This document shows positions 29,224-39,555 of a DNA stretch of 64,000 nt, in pieces (within the stretch, counting starts at the first letter, position 1; the number at the start of each line of letters is the position of its first letter). A program made the translations under genes and the position numbers. The notes beneath the pieces are model-generated. The model did no database searches, was not told the DNA's origin, and saw only the letters and a list, made by a program, of their open reading frames with translations. The stretch comes from Candidatus Dechloromonas phosphorivorans (GTDB lineage Bacteria > Pseudomonadota > Gammaproteobacteria > Burkholderiales > Rhodocyclaceae): NCBI GenBank assembly GCA_016709495.1, contig JADJMS010000046.1, forward strand, positions 310,001 to 374,000, given 5' to 3'.

Positions 29224-31469
29224 TTAATTCCGGGAAGCCGTTTTGCGCGGCTTTTTGGCAACCTGCGTGAGCAGAGTGGAGGGGGCGGGCAGATCCAGGC
29301 CATAGGTTTTGATGCCGGTGCTGATTGCATCAAAGGTAACGCCAAGTGCCCAGCCGGCAGCGACTGCAGCCAATACATTGGCGATGGTGGCCGGATCTTT
29401 CTGCTTGCCGATAACGGGAACGTCGCCAAGGCGGCAGAGCAGCCAGGCGTCTTCAGTGCCGGTGGTGATGGCAATACGTCCTTCGCGAACAATCACGCCG
29501 CGTTTGCCGGCGGCCAGATGGGCGGCCATCGCCGGGCAGGCTGGGTCGGCTGCAAAGAGGATAACCTCGCCATCGGACAGCTCGGCCATGTCGGCAACGA
29601 CCGGGTCGCAGGCGTTGAGGATGGTGTAGCCACTCTTCAGTACGACGTCGACCTGGGTGCGGTAAGTATTGCGATAGGTGGTGAAATATTCGCCACCGCT
29701 CGGATGCACATCCCAGCGTGAGAGATTTTCGGCATCAATGTCGATATTGGTCACGATGCCGACCTGGCAACGGTCGTAGGCCAAACCTTCGCCGAGAATG
29801 GTGCGGGCGCCGTTTTCGATCACTGCGGCATCGACACCACGGTTGAGCAGCAAGCGGTGGCCACCGGTCCAGGTGGCAGCATCGGTTTTTTGTACATGAC
29901 GGCGGTTAAGATGGACGCCGTCGCTGCAGGCTAAACCAACGCGCTTGCCGGACATGTAAATTAGGTGAGCAACGAGCTTGGCAACCGCTGTTTTGCCATG
30001 CGTGCCGGTCACGCCAACGACCGGAATGCGACCGCTTTCGTCGGGCGCAAAAAGGTTGTCGACAATGGCCTTGCCCACCGGGCGCGGTTTGCCGATGCCT
30101 GGTTTGAGGTGCATCAGCAGGCTGGGGCCAGCGTTGACTTCGACGATGGCGCCGCCTTGTTCAGATAGCGGCTTGAAATGTCTTCGGCAACCAGGTCGAT
30201 GCCGGCAATATCGAGGCCGATAACGCGGGCGGCCAGCGAAACCAGTGCGGCGGTTTCCGGGTGTACGTCATCGGTGACATCGAAGGCATGGTTGGCGTTG
30301 CGCTGGATCAGCACTTCGCGATCTTTTGCAGGAACCGAGTCGGCGGTCAGATTCTGCCGTTCCAGTTCCATGCGGGCGGCTGAGTCGATGCGGATGTTGG
30401 AGAGCGGGTGCAATTCGGTCGGGCCACGGCGCGGATCCGAATTGACTTGCGAAGCGATCAGTTCGGTGACGGTCGATTTGCCATCGCCAGTGACCATGAC
30501 CATATCGCCACGGTTGGCGGCGACCAGTTTGCCGCCAATGACCAGCATGCGGTGTTCGGTACCGGGAATCGAACGCTCGACCAATACGCCACTACCTTCT
30601 TCGACGGCAATTTTGTAGGCTTTCTCGATTTCTTCCTTGGTCTTGACGTCAATGAAGACGCCACGGCCATGATTGCCATCGACCGGCTTGATACAAACCG
30701 GCAGACCGATATCTTCAGCGGCTTCCCAGGCATCTTCGGCGCTGCTTACTTCGCGGCCTTCCGGAATCGGCACGCCGCAGGATTCGAGCAGGCTCTTGGT
30801 CAGGTCCTTGTCGCGCGAAATGGTTTCGGCGATGGCGCTGGTGCGGTCGGTTTCCGCCGTCCAGATGCGGCGCATGGCGGCGCCGTAGCCAATCTGTACC
30901 AGGTTGCCGTCATCGAGCAGGCGGATGGTCGGAATATCGCGATCATCGGCGGCATCGACGATGCTGGCGGTGGATGGGCCGAGACACTTGGAGTCGACCA
31001 TGTCGCCGAGGTCTTCAATGGTTGCAGCAACATCAAAAGGTGTGTCGTTGATCGCTGCCATGATCAGGTCACGGGCGTTGTAGAGCGCGGTGCGGGTGAC
31101 TTCTTCATGCCAGGCGCGAACGGCAACCTTGTACACACCACGTTCCGAGGTTTCGCGAGTTTTGCCGAATCCGCCGGGCAGGCCGGCCAGATTTTGCAAC
31201 TCAAGCGCGACATGCTCAAGAATGTGACCGGCCCAAGTGCCTTCCTGAACGCGGCGCATGAAACCGCCGTGTTCCTCATAACTGCAGCGGTGTTCGATCA
31301 GCGAGGGCAACCAGGCCGAGAGGCGCTCGTAAAAGCCGGGAATCTTGTTGGAGGGAAAATCCTCCAGTTCGCCGAGATCAACCCAGGCTTCCAGCACGGG
31401 ACGGTAAGTCCACATGTTCGGGCCGCGCAGGGTAATGATGTCGCGAATAATGATGTCTTTTTTCTTCAT
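29224..31469 (-). CDS. cphA: Cyanophycin synthetase, first gene of the pair (one frameshift)
   Basis: About 748 residues, the shorter CphA' type found next to CphA in betaproteobacteria. Starts MKKKDIIIRDIITLRGPNMW (31469). ATP-grasp residues CIKPVDGNHGRGVFIDV and EHRMLVIGGKLVAANRGD are followed, after a one-base shift at the TT pair 30173-30174 (three expected), by EVNAGPSL, and the ligase P-loop GVTGTHGKTAVAKLVAH. CphA' proteins are thought to help polymer synthesis or extend degradation products; the specific role cannot be read from sequence. Upstream lie the DUF1854 and ABC transporter genes of the same cluster. Confidence 0.88.
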
Positions 31470-31588
31470 GCTTATTTCGCCCAGCTCCGTCGTTGGCAAT
31501 GTTATTTGGGGCAGCTAGTAATTATTAACGCTTTCCGTGGGGCGTGGCTTACCGACGTCAAAAAAATGTCATGTATCGGTACACGCCG

Positions 31589-32059
31589 TTACAGGAAGCG
31601 GTCGAGCAGTTTGCGGCTATTGCGGTCCAGCGTGCCGATGTCACGGATCAAAAACTGGATACCGTGTGTGTCGGCAATCATCAACTGACTCTGTGACAGG
31701 CGGCGGATATCTTCCTCGCTTTTGAGGATCAGCATTGCATTGCCGCGATTGGTGACGACTTGCCAGGTGCTTGGGCAAGCAAAGCTGGAGACTTCGGTGA
31801 GCTGCTGAATTTCCGGTACAAACTCGCGGCTCGCCAATTCTTCTTCAAGCAGTTGGCCGATAGCTGATGGCAGATCGGCGATGCGATCCACCCAGCCGAC
31901 TTCGTGGCCTTCTGTATTGACTAGAGCAATGCCCTCATCGGGCGCCGCAATCGGGAAGGCGCGCACTGGCGTGATCCCTTTGTGTTCCACACCATTTTTG
32001 GCGATTAAAACGAGTTGACCGTAACTGTCTCGCTTGAGGCTGAAATCTGGCGCCATCAT
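31589..32059 (-). CDS. DUF1854 protein associated with cyanophycin metabolism
   Basis: 156 residues, MMAPDFSLKRDSYGQLVLI at the start, then VEHKGITPVRAFPIAAPDEG, typical DUF1854. The family regularly sits beside cyanophycin synthetases and an ABC transporter, as here, but its biochemical role is unknown. Its start overlaps the end of the ABC transporter by four bases, so the two are cotranslated; cphA' follows after ~120 bases. Confidence 0.85.
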   Translation of the reverse strand: MMAPDFSLKRDSYGQLVLIAKNGVEHKGITPVRAFPIAAPDEGIALVNTEGHEVGWVDRIADLPSAIGQLLEEELASREFVPEIQQLTEVSSFACPSTWQVVTNRGNAMLILKSEEDIRRLSQSQLMIADTHGIQFLIRDIGTLDRNSRKLLDRFL

Positions 32060-34354
32060 TTGCTTAACTCCTTGCTGGGCGACTCTATGCTGCGCGTCAT
32101 TTCCTGTTCGGTATCGACGTTACGCGCCTGGGCCTGATAGAGCTTGTAATAATGACCTTCAATGGCCATCAACTGGTCGTGGTTGCCGATTTCGACGAGG
32201 CGGCCGCGATCCATGACGACCAGCCGGTCAGCCTTGCGCAGCGTGGACAGGCGGTGGGCGATGGCGATGGTGGTACGGCCACGGACCAGATTGTCGAGCG
32301 CCTTCTGGATTTCCTTCTCGGTTTCGGTGTCGACCGAGGACGTCGCTTCATCGAGGATCAGGATCGGTGGGTTGATCAGCAGGGCGCGGGCGATGGAGAT
32401 ACGCTGGCGCTCACCGCCAGACAAACCCTGGCCGCGTTCGCCAACCAGCGAATCGTAACCGTGCGGCAAGCGCAGGATGAACTCGTGAGCGTGGGCGGCA
32501 CGGGCGGCAGCGATGATTTCGGCACGCGAAGCATCGGGTTTGCCATAGGCGATGTTCTCGGCAATGGTGCCGAAGAAGAGGAAGGGTTCCTGCAGCACAA
32601 GGCCGATGTTCTGGCGGAATTCAGCGACCGGTACCGAGCGGACATCGACGCCATCGATGAAAACAGCACCTTCGGTGACATCGTAGAAGCGGCACATCAG
32701 GTTAACCAAAGTACTCTTGCCCGAGCCCGAGTGGCCGACCAGACCGATCATTTCGCCCGGCTCTATCATCAGGTCGACATCGCGGGTCACTGCGCGGGTG
32801 CCATAGCGGAAACTGGCCTTGCGCAGTTCAAGACGGCCTTCACATTTACCCAGATGGACCGGATTGGTTGGTTCCGGCACGCTGGAAACATGGTCGAGTA
32901 CGTCGAAAATCCGTTTGGCGCCAGCGGCGGCCTTCTGGGTGACAGAAACGATGCGGCTCATTGAATCGAGGCGCATGTAAAAACGGCTGATGTAGGCGAG
33001 GAAAGCAGTCAGCACGCCAACCGTGATGTCATTCTTGGAAATCTGCCAGATGCCGAAAGCCCAGACGATGAGCAGGCCGACTTCGGTGAGAAGCGTAACG
33101 GTAGGCGAAAACAGCGACCAAGTCTTGTTCAGCTTGTCATTCATCGCCAGATTACGGCTGTTCGACTCACGGAAACGCTCGGCTTCGCGCTTTTCCTGGG
33201 CAAAGGCCTTGACCACGCGAATGCCGGGAATGGTATCGGCCAGCACGTTCGTCACTTCAGCCCAGACGCGGTCGATTTTCTCGAAGCCGGTGCGCAGCTT
33301 GTCACGCACATGGTGAATCATCCAGGCGATGAAGGGCAGCGGCACCAGCGTGACGATGGCCAGCCAGTGGTTGATCGAGAACAGGATGCTGGCGGTCATG
33401 ACGATCATCAGCACGTCGGTGGCGAAATCGAGCAGGTGCAGCGAAATGAAGATGTTGATGCGGTCGGTTTCCGAGCCGATACGCGCCATCAGGTCACCGG
33501 TGCGCTTGCCGCCGAAGTATTCGAGCGACAGACCCAGCAGGTGTTCGTAGGTGGTGGTGCGCAGGTCGCGGCCGATGCGCTCTGAAACCAGGGCCAGGAT
33601 GTAGGTGCGAATCCAGCCGAGCAGCCAGGCGACGAGTGCTGCGCCCAGCAGCCCGCCGAGGTAAAGGGTGACCAGGCTCCAGTCAATAGGCTGGCCGTTC
33701 TGGAAGGGAATCAGCACCTTGTCCATCAGTGGCATGGTCAGGTAGGGGGCAACCAGGGTGGCTGCAGTCGACATCAGAGTGAGGACAAAGCCTGCCAGCA
33801 ATTGCCATTTGTAGGGCTTGGCAAAACGCCACAGGCGCAGCAGCGTCCAGGTCGAGGGCGGCGTTGAAATTTCACGCGTGCAAATCGGGCACTCGTCCTG
33901 GCCCGGCTCCAGCGGTGCCTTGCACTTGGGGCAAAAAGTCCTCAAGAGAGCGCTCAATTGGCTGGCCGGTGATCAGGCTCTGCAGATGGAGGTCAAATTC
34001 GGCAATCACCCGCAACGCGGCCAGATTGTGACCCAGGGTGTAGCGCCAGCAGGCCAGGCGGCCTTGCTCGTCAATCAGTTCCAGCGTGCCGACACCGGCG
34101 TGGTCGAGGTGATTGAGCTTGAGTCCGGCGCGCAACCGCCATTCACTCCATGTCGTTTCACCCGGCGCATGAGCCAGCAGGCGTTGGTCGGTGACGATAA
34201 CCAGACCGTTGGCGAACTGCAGGCGGGAATCCAGGTCAATCTCGAGCCAAGCCTGGATCTTTTCACCGGCGGCCAGTTGTGGCTCGACTTCAGTGGCCCA
34301 GCGGCTGGGCAGCGCCGGCTCATTGCTGGCGAGGTTTTGTGCATTTGGGGTCAT
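32056..34354 (-). CDS. Cyanophycin-associated ABC transporter, permease-ATPase fusion (one frameshift)
   Basis: Exporter-type half transporter. An N-terminal soluble domain (~135 residues from MTPNAQNLASNEPALPSRW at 34354, including VTDQRLLAHAPGE) is followed, after a frame change near 33940-33950, by a zinc-ribbon-like CPKCKAPLEPGQDECPIC, six membrane helices, and the ATPase: Walker A GHSGSGKSTLVNLM, signature LSGGERQRIS, Walker B LLINPPILILDEATSSVD. Without the shift the ORF would begin at TTG 33957 inside the ribbon. The substrate is unknown; the context (DUF1854, cphA) points to cyanophycin or its building blocks or breakdown products. Confidence 0.85.
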
Positions 34355-34390
34355 CGGGCGAGTATACCGCAAGGGTTGCTTACCTGTAGC

Positions 34391-34552
34391 GGCTCGCATT
34401 TGAAATCGGCCGGGCTCGCATTCAACGTGATTTCCGGCTCAGATTAAGTGCAAATGATGCGGTGCTCGTGCTCACATTATCTGCAAATGAGCTTGCATTC
34501 AGCCGCGCCGGCTCGCATTCCATCGCGGAGGACTCACAATAACTGCAAATGA
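34391..34552. repeat. Array of two short repeat families at the transposon end
   Basis: Three 20-bp copies of CTCAnnnTAnnTGCAAATGA (34438-34457, 34471-34490, 34533-34552) alternate with four copies of a GCTCGCATT-type box (34391, 34413, 34491, 34511). Such spaced, directly repeated boxes beside a DDE transposase/ATPase pair are typical of Tn7/Tn5053-like ends, where the transposase binds several sites. They lie immediately downstream of the ATPase gene. Confidence 0.7.
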
Positions 34553-34558
34553 CGGGCC

Positions 34559-35530
34559 TCAAATGGGCAGGCCGGCATACAGCATTTTTTCGCGAAGCTC
34601 AGCAACTCGCGCCGGCTCCAGGCTATTGTTGAACATCGCTTTGATCTCGGCAGGTTTGGCGTCGAATTGCTCCACCAGGTCTTTGATGCGGTAGCCATGG
34701 CGCGTCAGGGTGGGTTCCAGATCGTCAATCTGCCGCGACAGGACCGATTCAACGACTTCCGCCGATACCGGGCACTCGCCAGCTTGGTAGCCCGCTTCAA
34801 GCGCCAGCGTCAAGTGCAATTGGATTTGCAGTGGCGTGCGCAACTTGGTGGCGAGCAGGTCGATGGCCTCCTCGGTCAGGATTGGTTCGGCCGCTGCTTG
34901 GTGCCCGGTGCAGGCATCGAGCAGCCAGTGAATATATTCGCGCTGGCTCCCGGCGATGCCATCCAGGGAGAATACGTCGGTACGATAGCCAATTTCTTCC
35001 ATGGTCGGTCGGCGCAGGTCGTTCCGGAGCTTGGGATGGCCGGCGAGCACCACCGACAAGCGGCCGTCGCCATCCTCAACCAGTTCCATCAGGCGCTTCA
35101 GGCCGGTCAGAGTATGACCGTTCAGGTCGTGGGCCTCATCGACAAAGAGCGCAACCGGCCGCTTGTTTTTGCGGACCAGTTCGCGCAAGTCGCGTTCGCG
35201 TTTCTCACCCTGGGTGGGAATGCGCACCTGTTTCTCGGTGGACAAGTCGTAATAGAGGGCGGCGATGAAGGTGGCCAGCTTGATACTGTGCTTCTCGATG
35301 GCCAGCGATTTCGACACGGTAACTTTCTTCTCGTCCTCCAGCACCTGCTGGAGCCGACGCAGCATCACGGTCTTGCCACTGCCGATGACGCCGCAGATGG
35401 CAATCAGGCGGCCTTCGTTGATCGCACCCCGGACATCTTTCATCAAGTCCTTATGGTGGGCCGTCTCGTAATAGCCCGCCTGGCTGAGCGGCACGGTCAA
35501 CCCGAAATGCTGCATCACTTCAACTCGCAT
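34559..35530 (-). CDS. TniB/ExeA-like AAA ATPase of the transposon
   Basis: ATPase of 323 residues expected to select or activate the transposition target complex. The start is put at 35530 (MRVEVMQHFGLTVPLSQAGYYET). Walker A is CGVIGSGKTVMLRRL, Walker B ALFVDEAHDLNGHTL, sensor 1-like VVLAGHPKLRNDL; the C-terminal part is helical and ends LREKMLYAGLPI. This layout matches the AAA_22/ExeA-like partners of rve transposases. It overlaps the transposase C-terminal codons by a few bases. No frameshift is seen. Confidence 0.85.
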   Translation of the reverse strand: MRVEVMQHFGLTVPLSQAGYYETAHHKDLMKDVRGAINEGRLIAICGVIGSGKTVMLRRLQQVLEDEKKVTVSKSLAIEKHSIKLATFIAALYYDLSTEKQVRIPTQGEKRERDLRELVRKNKRPVALFVDEAHDLNGHTLTGLKRLMELVEDGDGRLSVVLAGHPKLRNDLRRPTMEEIGYRTDVFSLDGIAGSQREYIHWLLDACTGHQAAAEPILTEEAIDLLATKLRTPLQIQLHLTLALEAGYQAGECPVSAEVVESVLSRQIDDLEPTLTRHGYRIKDLVEQFDAKPAEIKAMFNNSLEPARVAELREKMLYAGLPI

Positions 35531-37175
35531 GTCCGTCTCCTGTTTGCTGGTGTTGTCGGAAATAATCTCGAACGCGTGCCAGGACAACCCGGCGCGTCAG
35601 CGTTTCGGCCAGCACCTGGTCGATGAAGGCGCGGTCGGCCGGCGGAAGCTTGGCCAGCGGCCTAGCCAGATCATCCGCAATGGCGAGTTTGGCGGTGATC
35701 ACGCTGGGGAAATGGTACTCATGGGCTTCTGCATCGAACGGCTGGCGCGGAATCGCCGCTGTCTCAGCCGGCGGTGTCAGCCGCACTTCGTCACCGCTCA
35801 ATGCACTGATCGGTAGGCCGAGTTGGTCGGCCAAGGCGCGGATACGGCCGGCGCGTTCATCAGCTTTGCTGCGTTTGAAAGCCCGATAGCGGTGTAACGG
35901 GATCGGGCCGGAGATCGGATAGTAAGGGCCGGTGCGCTCGCCGTTGTACTCGACGTATAGCTCTTCATCAAACAGGCCCCAGAGCAATACCACGTAGTCG
36001 CCGGCCATATCCGGCTCGACTTCGTACTGCGTGCCGTCAATGCTGAGCCGGGCATCAATGCCGACTTTGCGCCGCTCGGGCTCGCGGGCGAAACGGCAAA
36101 ACTGCTCCCAGGTTATGTTTCGCGTACCCCCTCCTCAGGCAGGTTGGTCAGCCAGTCATCAGGCGGAATGCGCTTCCGAGCGATGCCGCTGGTCGTTATA
36201 GCGCAACAGGTAGCGGACCAGCCATTCGTTGGCCTGCTTCTCGGTTTCCGGCTTGTGGAAGTGGTACAGGGTTTCGTGGGCTTCCTTGACGGTCCGGAAA
36301 GGGCGCTCGACTTTCCCTTTCGAGCGTGCCGTCGTGCGCGTGCCATCCTTGCCGGCCGGGATATGCGTCTCCCACGGGATGGACAGCGCCTGCATGACAT
36401 TCTGGAAAACCCGGCTCTTGGCGACCGGGCCATTGTCCAGATAGATCATCTTCGGCCGCCCCTGAAACGGCGAGCCGGCATCGGGCTTCGGTGCCATGGC
36501 GCTGAACAGGAAGCGTAGGGCCGTTTCCGCATCTTCGCCATAGATGCAGTGGTATTCGACGTAAGTCATGCCGCTTCGGTCATCGACCACGCTGAATAAG
36601 GCCAGCGTCGGCATCCCTTTGGCGGGATCGACCCACACCGGCTGGTCGATATGCTTCAGGTCGGACGGCGAGATGTCGAACTGCCAGCAATCGTTGCTGT
36701 GCTCCGCCTGAAAACGCACGGCGGCCGGTTCCCGTCGCAAGTGCGACTGATCAAGCTGCCAGAGCGCCAGGTAGCGGTTGACGGTGGGCCGGGTCAGCAG
36801 CCCTTTGGGCGCCTTGACCAACCCCTGGGGCGTTTCGACCCCGTACTCTTCCAACAGCTCAAGGGCACGTCGCGTGGACAGGTGCCGGCCATTCTTGTTG
36901 GTGGTGCGCAACTTGAGGGCGGCTACCAGTTCGCAGTAGCGCTCCAACTCGGGCTGTTCGAGAATTCGCGGCTTGCCATGGTCGGCGCGGTGGGCGGCAT
37001 GAGGCTTCTGAAACTGAGCCAAAGCGCGATAGACCGAGGTGCTGGATAGGCCGTACAACTCGGCAATGCCGGCGATTTGCGTGGCTCGTTCAGGACTCTT
37101 GGGCGGCAAACGGTCGAGCCGCTGCCGCAATTGCAGCAGCGAGTCGGCCGGAATCGCTTTACGTCGGCCGTCCAT
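35520..37175 (-). pseudogene. Mu/TnsB-type DDE transposase, two frameshifts
   Basis: Starts MDGRRKAIPADSLLQLRQRL at 37175, overlapping the resolvase end. An HTH region (IAGIAELYGLSSTSVYRALAQ) is followed by the rve catalytic core: CWQFDISPSDLKHIDQ, ALFSVVDDRSGMTYVEYHC, PKMIYLDNGPVAKSRVFQ and GKVERPFRTVKEAHE supply the D, D and E regions. Near 36165 and 36120 the frame changes; the C-terminal Mu-type beta-barrel (KVGIDARLSIDGTQYEVEPD, GDYVVLLWGLFDEELYV) then reads to 35520. Apart from these shifts the protein is complete at ~550 residues, so the element may be recently inactivated or mis-sequenced. Confidence 0.8.
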
Positions 37176-37716
37176 AACGGGCCAGTGCGCGATACACCGA
37201 GGCACGACCGACGCCCAAGCGCCGGGCAATCTCCGTCGGCCCCAGTTTCTCCTCGATCCGTAAACGCTGCACTTCGGCGGGATCGATCGACGGCTTGCGG
37301 CCACGGTAGACGCCGCGCACCTTGGCGGCCGCAATGCCTTCCAACTGCCGCTCGCGCCGCAGATTGGTTTCAAATTCCGCAAAGACGCCGAGCATATCCA
37401 GAAAAGCCTTACCGGCGGCACTGCGCGTGTCGATCGGCTGCTCGGTTGCCTTCAGGGTGACGCCGCGCTCCTTCAACATGAACACGATATCCTGAAGATC
37501 CTTGATGCTGCGGGCGAGGCGGTCGATGCGGGTGACGACCAGCGTGTCACCCGGTCGGATGAAGTCGAGCAAGAGCTGAAGTTCAGTCCGGCCGCTCCGC
37601 GAACTCCCGGTGACCTTCTCGGCCCGGACCACATCGCAGCCGGCCGCACGCAGGCCTCTTCCTGCAAGGTGAAGTCCTGATCGCGGTGGACACCGAGCGT
37701 AACCATAGAGCGCCAT
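37159..37716 (-). CDS. Tn3-type resolvase (N-terminal frameshift)
   Basis: Small serine recombinase of ~185 residues that would resolve cointegrates. The visible body DTLVVTRIDRLARSIKDLQD, TRSAAGKAFLDMLGVFAEFE and the HTH end LGPTEIARRLGVGRASVYRAL are canonical. The N-terminus MALYGYAR should continue as a VST... catalytic-serine loop, but the frame is off between about 37650 and 37690 (residues DQDFTLQEEA appear in another frame). As read, the active serine motif is lost. Sequence upstream (37717-37860) contains an imperfect palindrome that may be part of the res site. Confidence 0.75.
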   Translation of the reverse strand: MALYGYARCPPRSGLHLAGRGLRAAGCDVVRAEKVTGSSRSGRTELQLLLDFIRPGDTLVVTRIDRLARSIKDLQDIVFMLKERGVTLKATEQPIDTRSAAGKAFLDMLGVFAEFETNLRRERQLEGIAAAKVRGVYRGRKPSIDPAEVQRLRIEEKLGPTEIARRLGVGRASVYRALARYGRPT

Positions 37717-38024
37717 GGGGAAGCATTCGTCTCGTTAGCCTTTAGAGCCTTGACGATAGCATGCAGAAAATGACAAAACAACCCTATTGAGACGCGAAAA
37801 CTGTCTCAGCCGGGCGCCCCGTTTGGGTATACCGATACGATACAGTTTGTCAGCAACCGGCCAACTCCGGCCACTCGTCGACTCCGGAAAGCTGACATTC
37901 AAATGACAGCTGTACCTCTTGAAACCTGCCGGATGGACTACGCGAACTACTCGGCCATTGCAGCCGGTTACAGTTCTCAGGCAGCGCTGCTGCAATCAAG
38001 TACAGACCAGTCATTCAAGCTTGG
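37717..38024. other. Spacer between resolvase and FNR-type regulator
   Basis: Holds a TGAGAC...GTCTCA inverted repeat near 37785-37805, possibly res-related, and the start of a small open frame on the + strand. No transposon right end could be identified. Confidence 0.4.
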
Positions 38025-38039
38025 CTACGGGTTGTCTTG
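37902..38039 (+). CDS. Possible small protein of 45 residues
   Basis: ATG at 37902 opens MTAVPLETCRMDYANYSAIA and ends YGLS at 38039, overlapping the last codons of the convergent CRP/FNR gene. Composition is plausible for a protein, but there is no ribosome-binding site of note and no family is recognised. It could be a chance frame or the tail of a gene cut by the transposon. Confidence 0.2.
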
Positions 38040-38726
38040 AGTTTTGAGGAGTTTGGACACGCTCGGAATCCGAATTTTCTTGCCATGTACCTCGAGCAGC
38101 CCGCTATCCGACAGGTCGTGCAAAACCCTGGAGAAATGTTCCTGAGTGATGTTGAGGCGTGAGGCAATGACCCCTTTGCCCGCTGTGAGCTCAAACTCCA
38201 GTTTGTCTGAGTCTATTGCCGCCTGAGGCACATCTATCATCAGATATCCGATAATTCGCTGCTTGGCCGACTGCAACGAGTAGGCTTCGACGTCCGTCAT
38301 CAAGTCATGTGTGCGTTTTGCCAACCCAGCCAGCATCTTCTTAGTAAAGCCGTAGTCGTGTTCCAACTCATTCAGGATGGCAGCCTTGGAGACATGAATC
38401 AGCATCGAATCCTGCAGCGCTTGAGCGAAGACAATGTAAGTCCGGTCCAAAAACATAATGGCTTCGCCAAAGCTTTGACCCTGCTGAATTATTTCCACAA
38501 TCTTCTCGTTGCCCTGAGAGGATGTGAATGCTAGTTTGACCTGGCCAAAAACCAGAAGATGAAAGCCCATACAAGCATCTCCGGCACGAAAGAGCACATC
38601 GCCTTTTTGCGCGTGGATAAGCCTGGAGCAACTGGCAATGTGTTCGATATCGCTGGCAGCCATGCCAGCAAACAGGGGCAAGTGAGCCAGGTGGTTTTCG
38701 ATGCTGATTGACTTGTGGTCGCGCAT
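38025..38726 (-). CDS. CRP/FNR-family regulator, DNR-like
   Basis: 233 residues: cyclic-nucleotide-like sensor domain (residues ~10-130), long dimer helix, and winged HTH with recognition helix LNITQEHFSRVLHDLSDSG. The E..SR pattern there is that of FNR, predicting TTGAT-type half sites. The N-terminal Cys cluster of FNR is missing, so oxygen sensing by a 4Fe-4S cluster is unlikely; NO or redox sensing as in DNR is an inference. A perfect FNR box 39 bases upstream suggests autoregulation, and a second near-perfect box precedes the hemerythrin gene. Confidence 0.88.
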   Translation of the reverse strand: MRDHKSISIENHLAHLPLFAGMAASDIEHIASCSRLIHAQKGDVLFRAGDACMGFHLLVFGQVKLAFTSSQGNEKIVEIIQQGQSFGEAIMFLDRTYIVFAQALQDSMLIHVSKAAILNELEHDYGFTKKMLAGLAKRTHDLMTDVEAYSLQSAKQRIIGYLMIDVPQAAIDSDKLEFELTAGKGVIASRLNITQEHFSRVLHDLSDSGLLEVHGKKIRIPSVSKLLKTQDNP

Positions 38727-38764
38727 ATTCGTCCCCAGGCAAATGACAATCCGCCCATCATAGT

Positions 38765-38778
38765 TTGATTTGAATCAA
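38765..38778. promoter_or_regulatory. FNR/DNR box
   Basis: TTGATTTGAATCAA is a perfect TTGAT-N4-ATCAA site upstream of the CRP/FNR gene (start 38726) and in the spacer shared with the divergent TetR operon. Confidence 0.75.
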
Positions 38779-38917
38779 AACTGAAAAACAGCACATGATT
38801 TTCTTGTAACACTTTGTCGCGCACTCTTGAATTAGCTTGATGTGTTGGTGCCATGTAGGCCACCTAGGGTTGCAGGCTACGTGAAGAGTATTAGGAAAAT
38901 ATGAATTAGCCGCCTAT

Positions 38918-38945
38918 ACTGGTAAGTAACTTATTACTTACCAGT
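38918..38945. promoter_or_regulatory. TetR-type operator palindrome
   Basis: Perfect inverted repeat with 12-bp arms, ACTGGTAAGTAA and its complement, around a 4-base centre. It ends four bases before the TetR ATG (38950), covering the translation start region, which fits tight autorepression of the TetR-exporter operon. Confidence 0.8.
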
Positions 38946-38949
38946 AGCC

Positions 38950-39555
38950 ATGTCTATCAACCCTCGTCAATCCACCGAGTCACGCCAGGCAGAAATCATC
39001 ACCACCATGGTTCGGCTTTCAGCAGAGCGCAGCCCTGCAGACATAACGACTACGGACATTGCCAAAGCCATCGGGGTTACTCAGGGAGCACTTTTTCGGC
39101 ACTTCGCCACCAAGGAAGCCATCCGCCTGGCCGTGGTCGAATGGATCGAAGCGCATTTGATGTTCGAACTACTGGCTGCCAAGGAGCGCTCCCCTGATGC
39201 GCTGACTGCCCTCAAGGCCATGTTCATGGCTCACGTCGGCTTTGCCAAAGCACACCCTGGAGCGCCTCGCCTCATTTTTGGCGAGCTTCAGCAACCCGCT
39301 GAATCCCCCGTCAAGCAGCGGGTGCAGCTAATCATGCAGCGTTATCGGCAAGCCCTGTCCCAAACGCTAGCCGCGGCAATTGAAACGAGGCTGATTCGCG
39401 CCGATGTCGATTGCCCATCAGCGGCAGCCTTGTTCCTTGGGGCCATTCAGGGCTTGGTCATTCAATCCATGCTGAGCGGAAGCACCGAACAAATGGAGCA
39501 ACAGGCAGTGGCCGTATTGGAACTTTATCTTGCCGCCCTTGGGGTCAAGTCATGA
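38950..39555 (+). CDS. TetR/AcrR-family repressor
   Basis: 201 residues with N-terminal HTH (ITTTDIAKAIGVTQGALFRHF) and a helical ligand-binding domain. Its stop overlaps the start of the membrane-fusion protein gene (ATGA), so it heads a four-gene operon encoding an exporter it most likely controls through the palindrome just upstream. The inducing ligand is unknown. Confidence 0.9.
   Translation: MSINPRQSTESRQAEIITTMVRLSAERSPADITTTDIAKAIGVTQGALFRHFATKEAIRLAVVEWIEAHLMFELLAAKERSPDALTALKAMFMAHVGFAKAHPGAPRLIFGELQQPAESPVKQRVQLIMQRYRQALSQTLAAAIETRLIRADVDCPSAAALFLGAIQGLVIQSMLSGSTEQMEQQAVAVLELYLAALGVKS

Larger units (their letters stand above)
34391..37716. mobile_element. Tn7/Tn5053-like transposition module
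   Basis: Resolvase, Mu-type transposase and AAA ATPase genes run head to tail on the minus strand and end at the repeat array at 34391-34552. I find no matching inverted array to the right, so only one end is defined; the right limit given is the resolvase start. A TniQ/TnsD-like target selector is absent. Cargo could include the regulator and exporter genes further right, but this is not shown. Confidence 0.65.
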
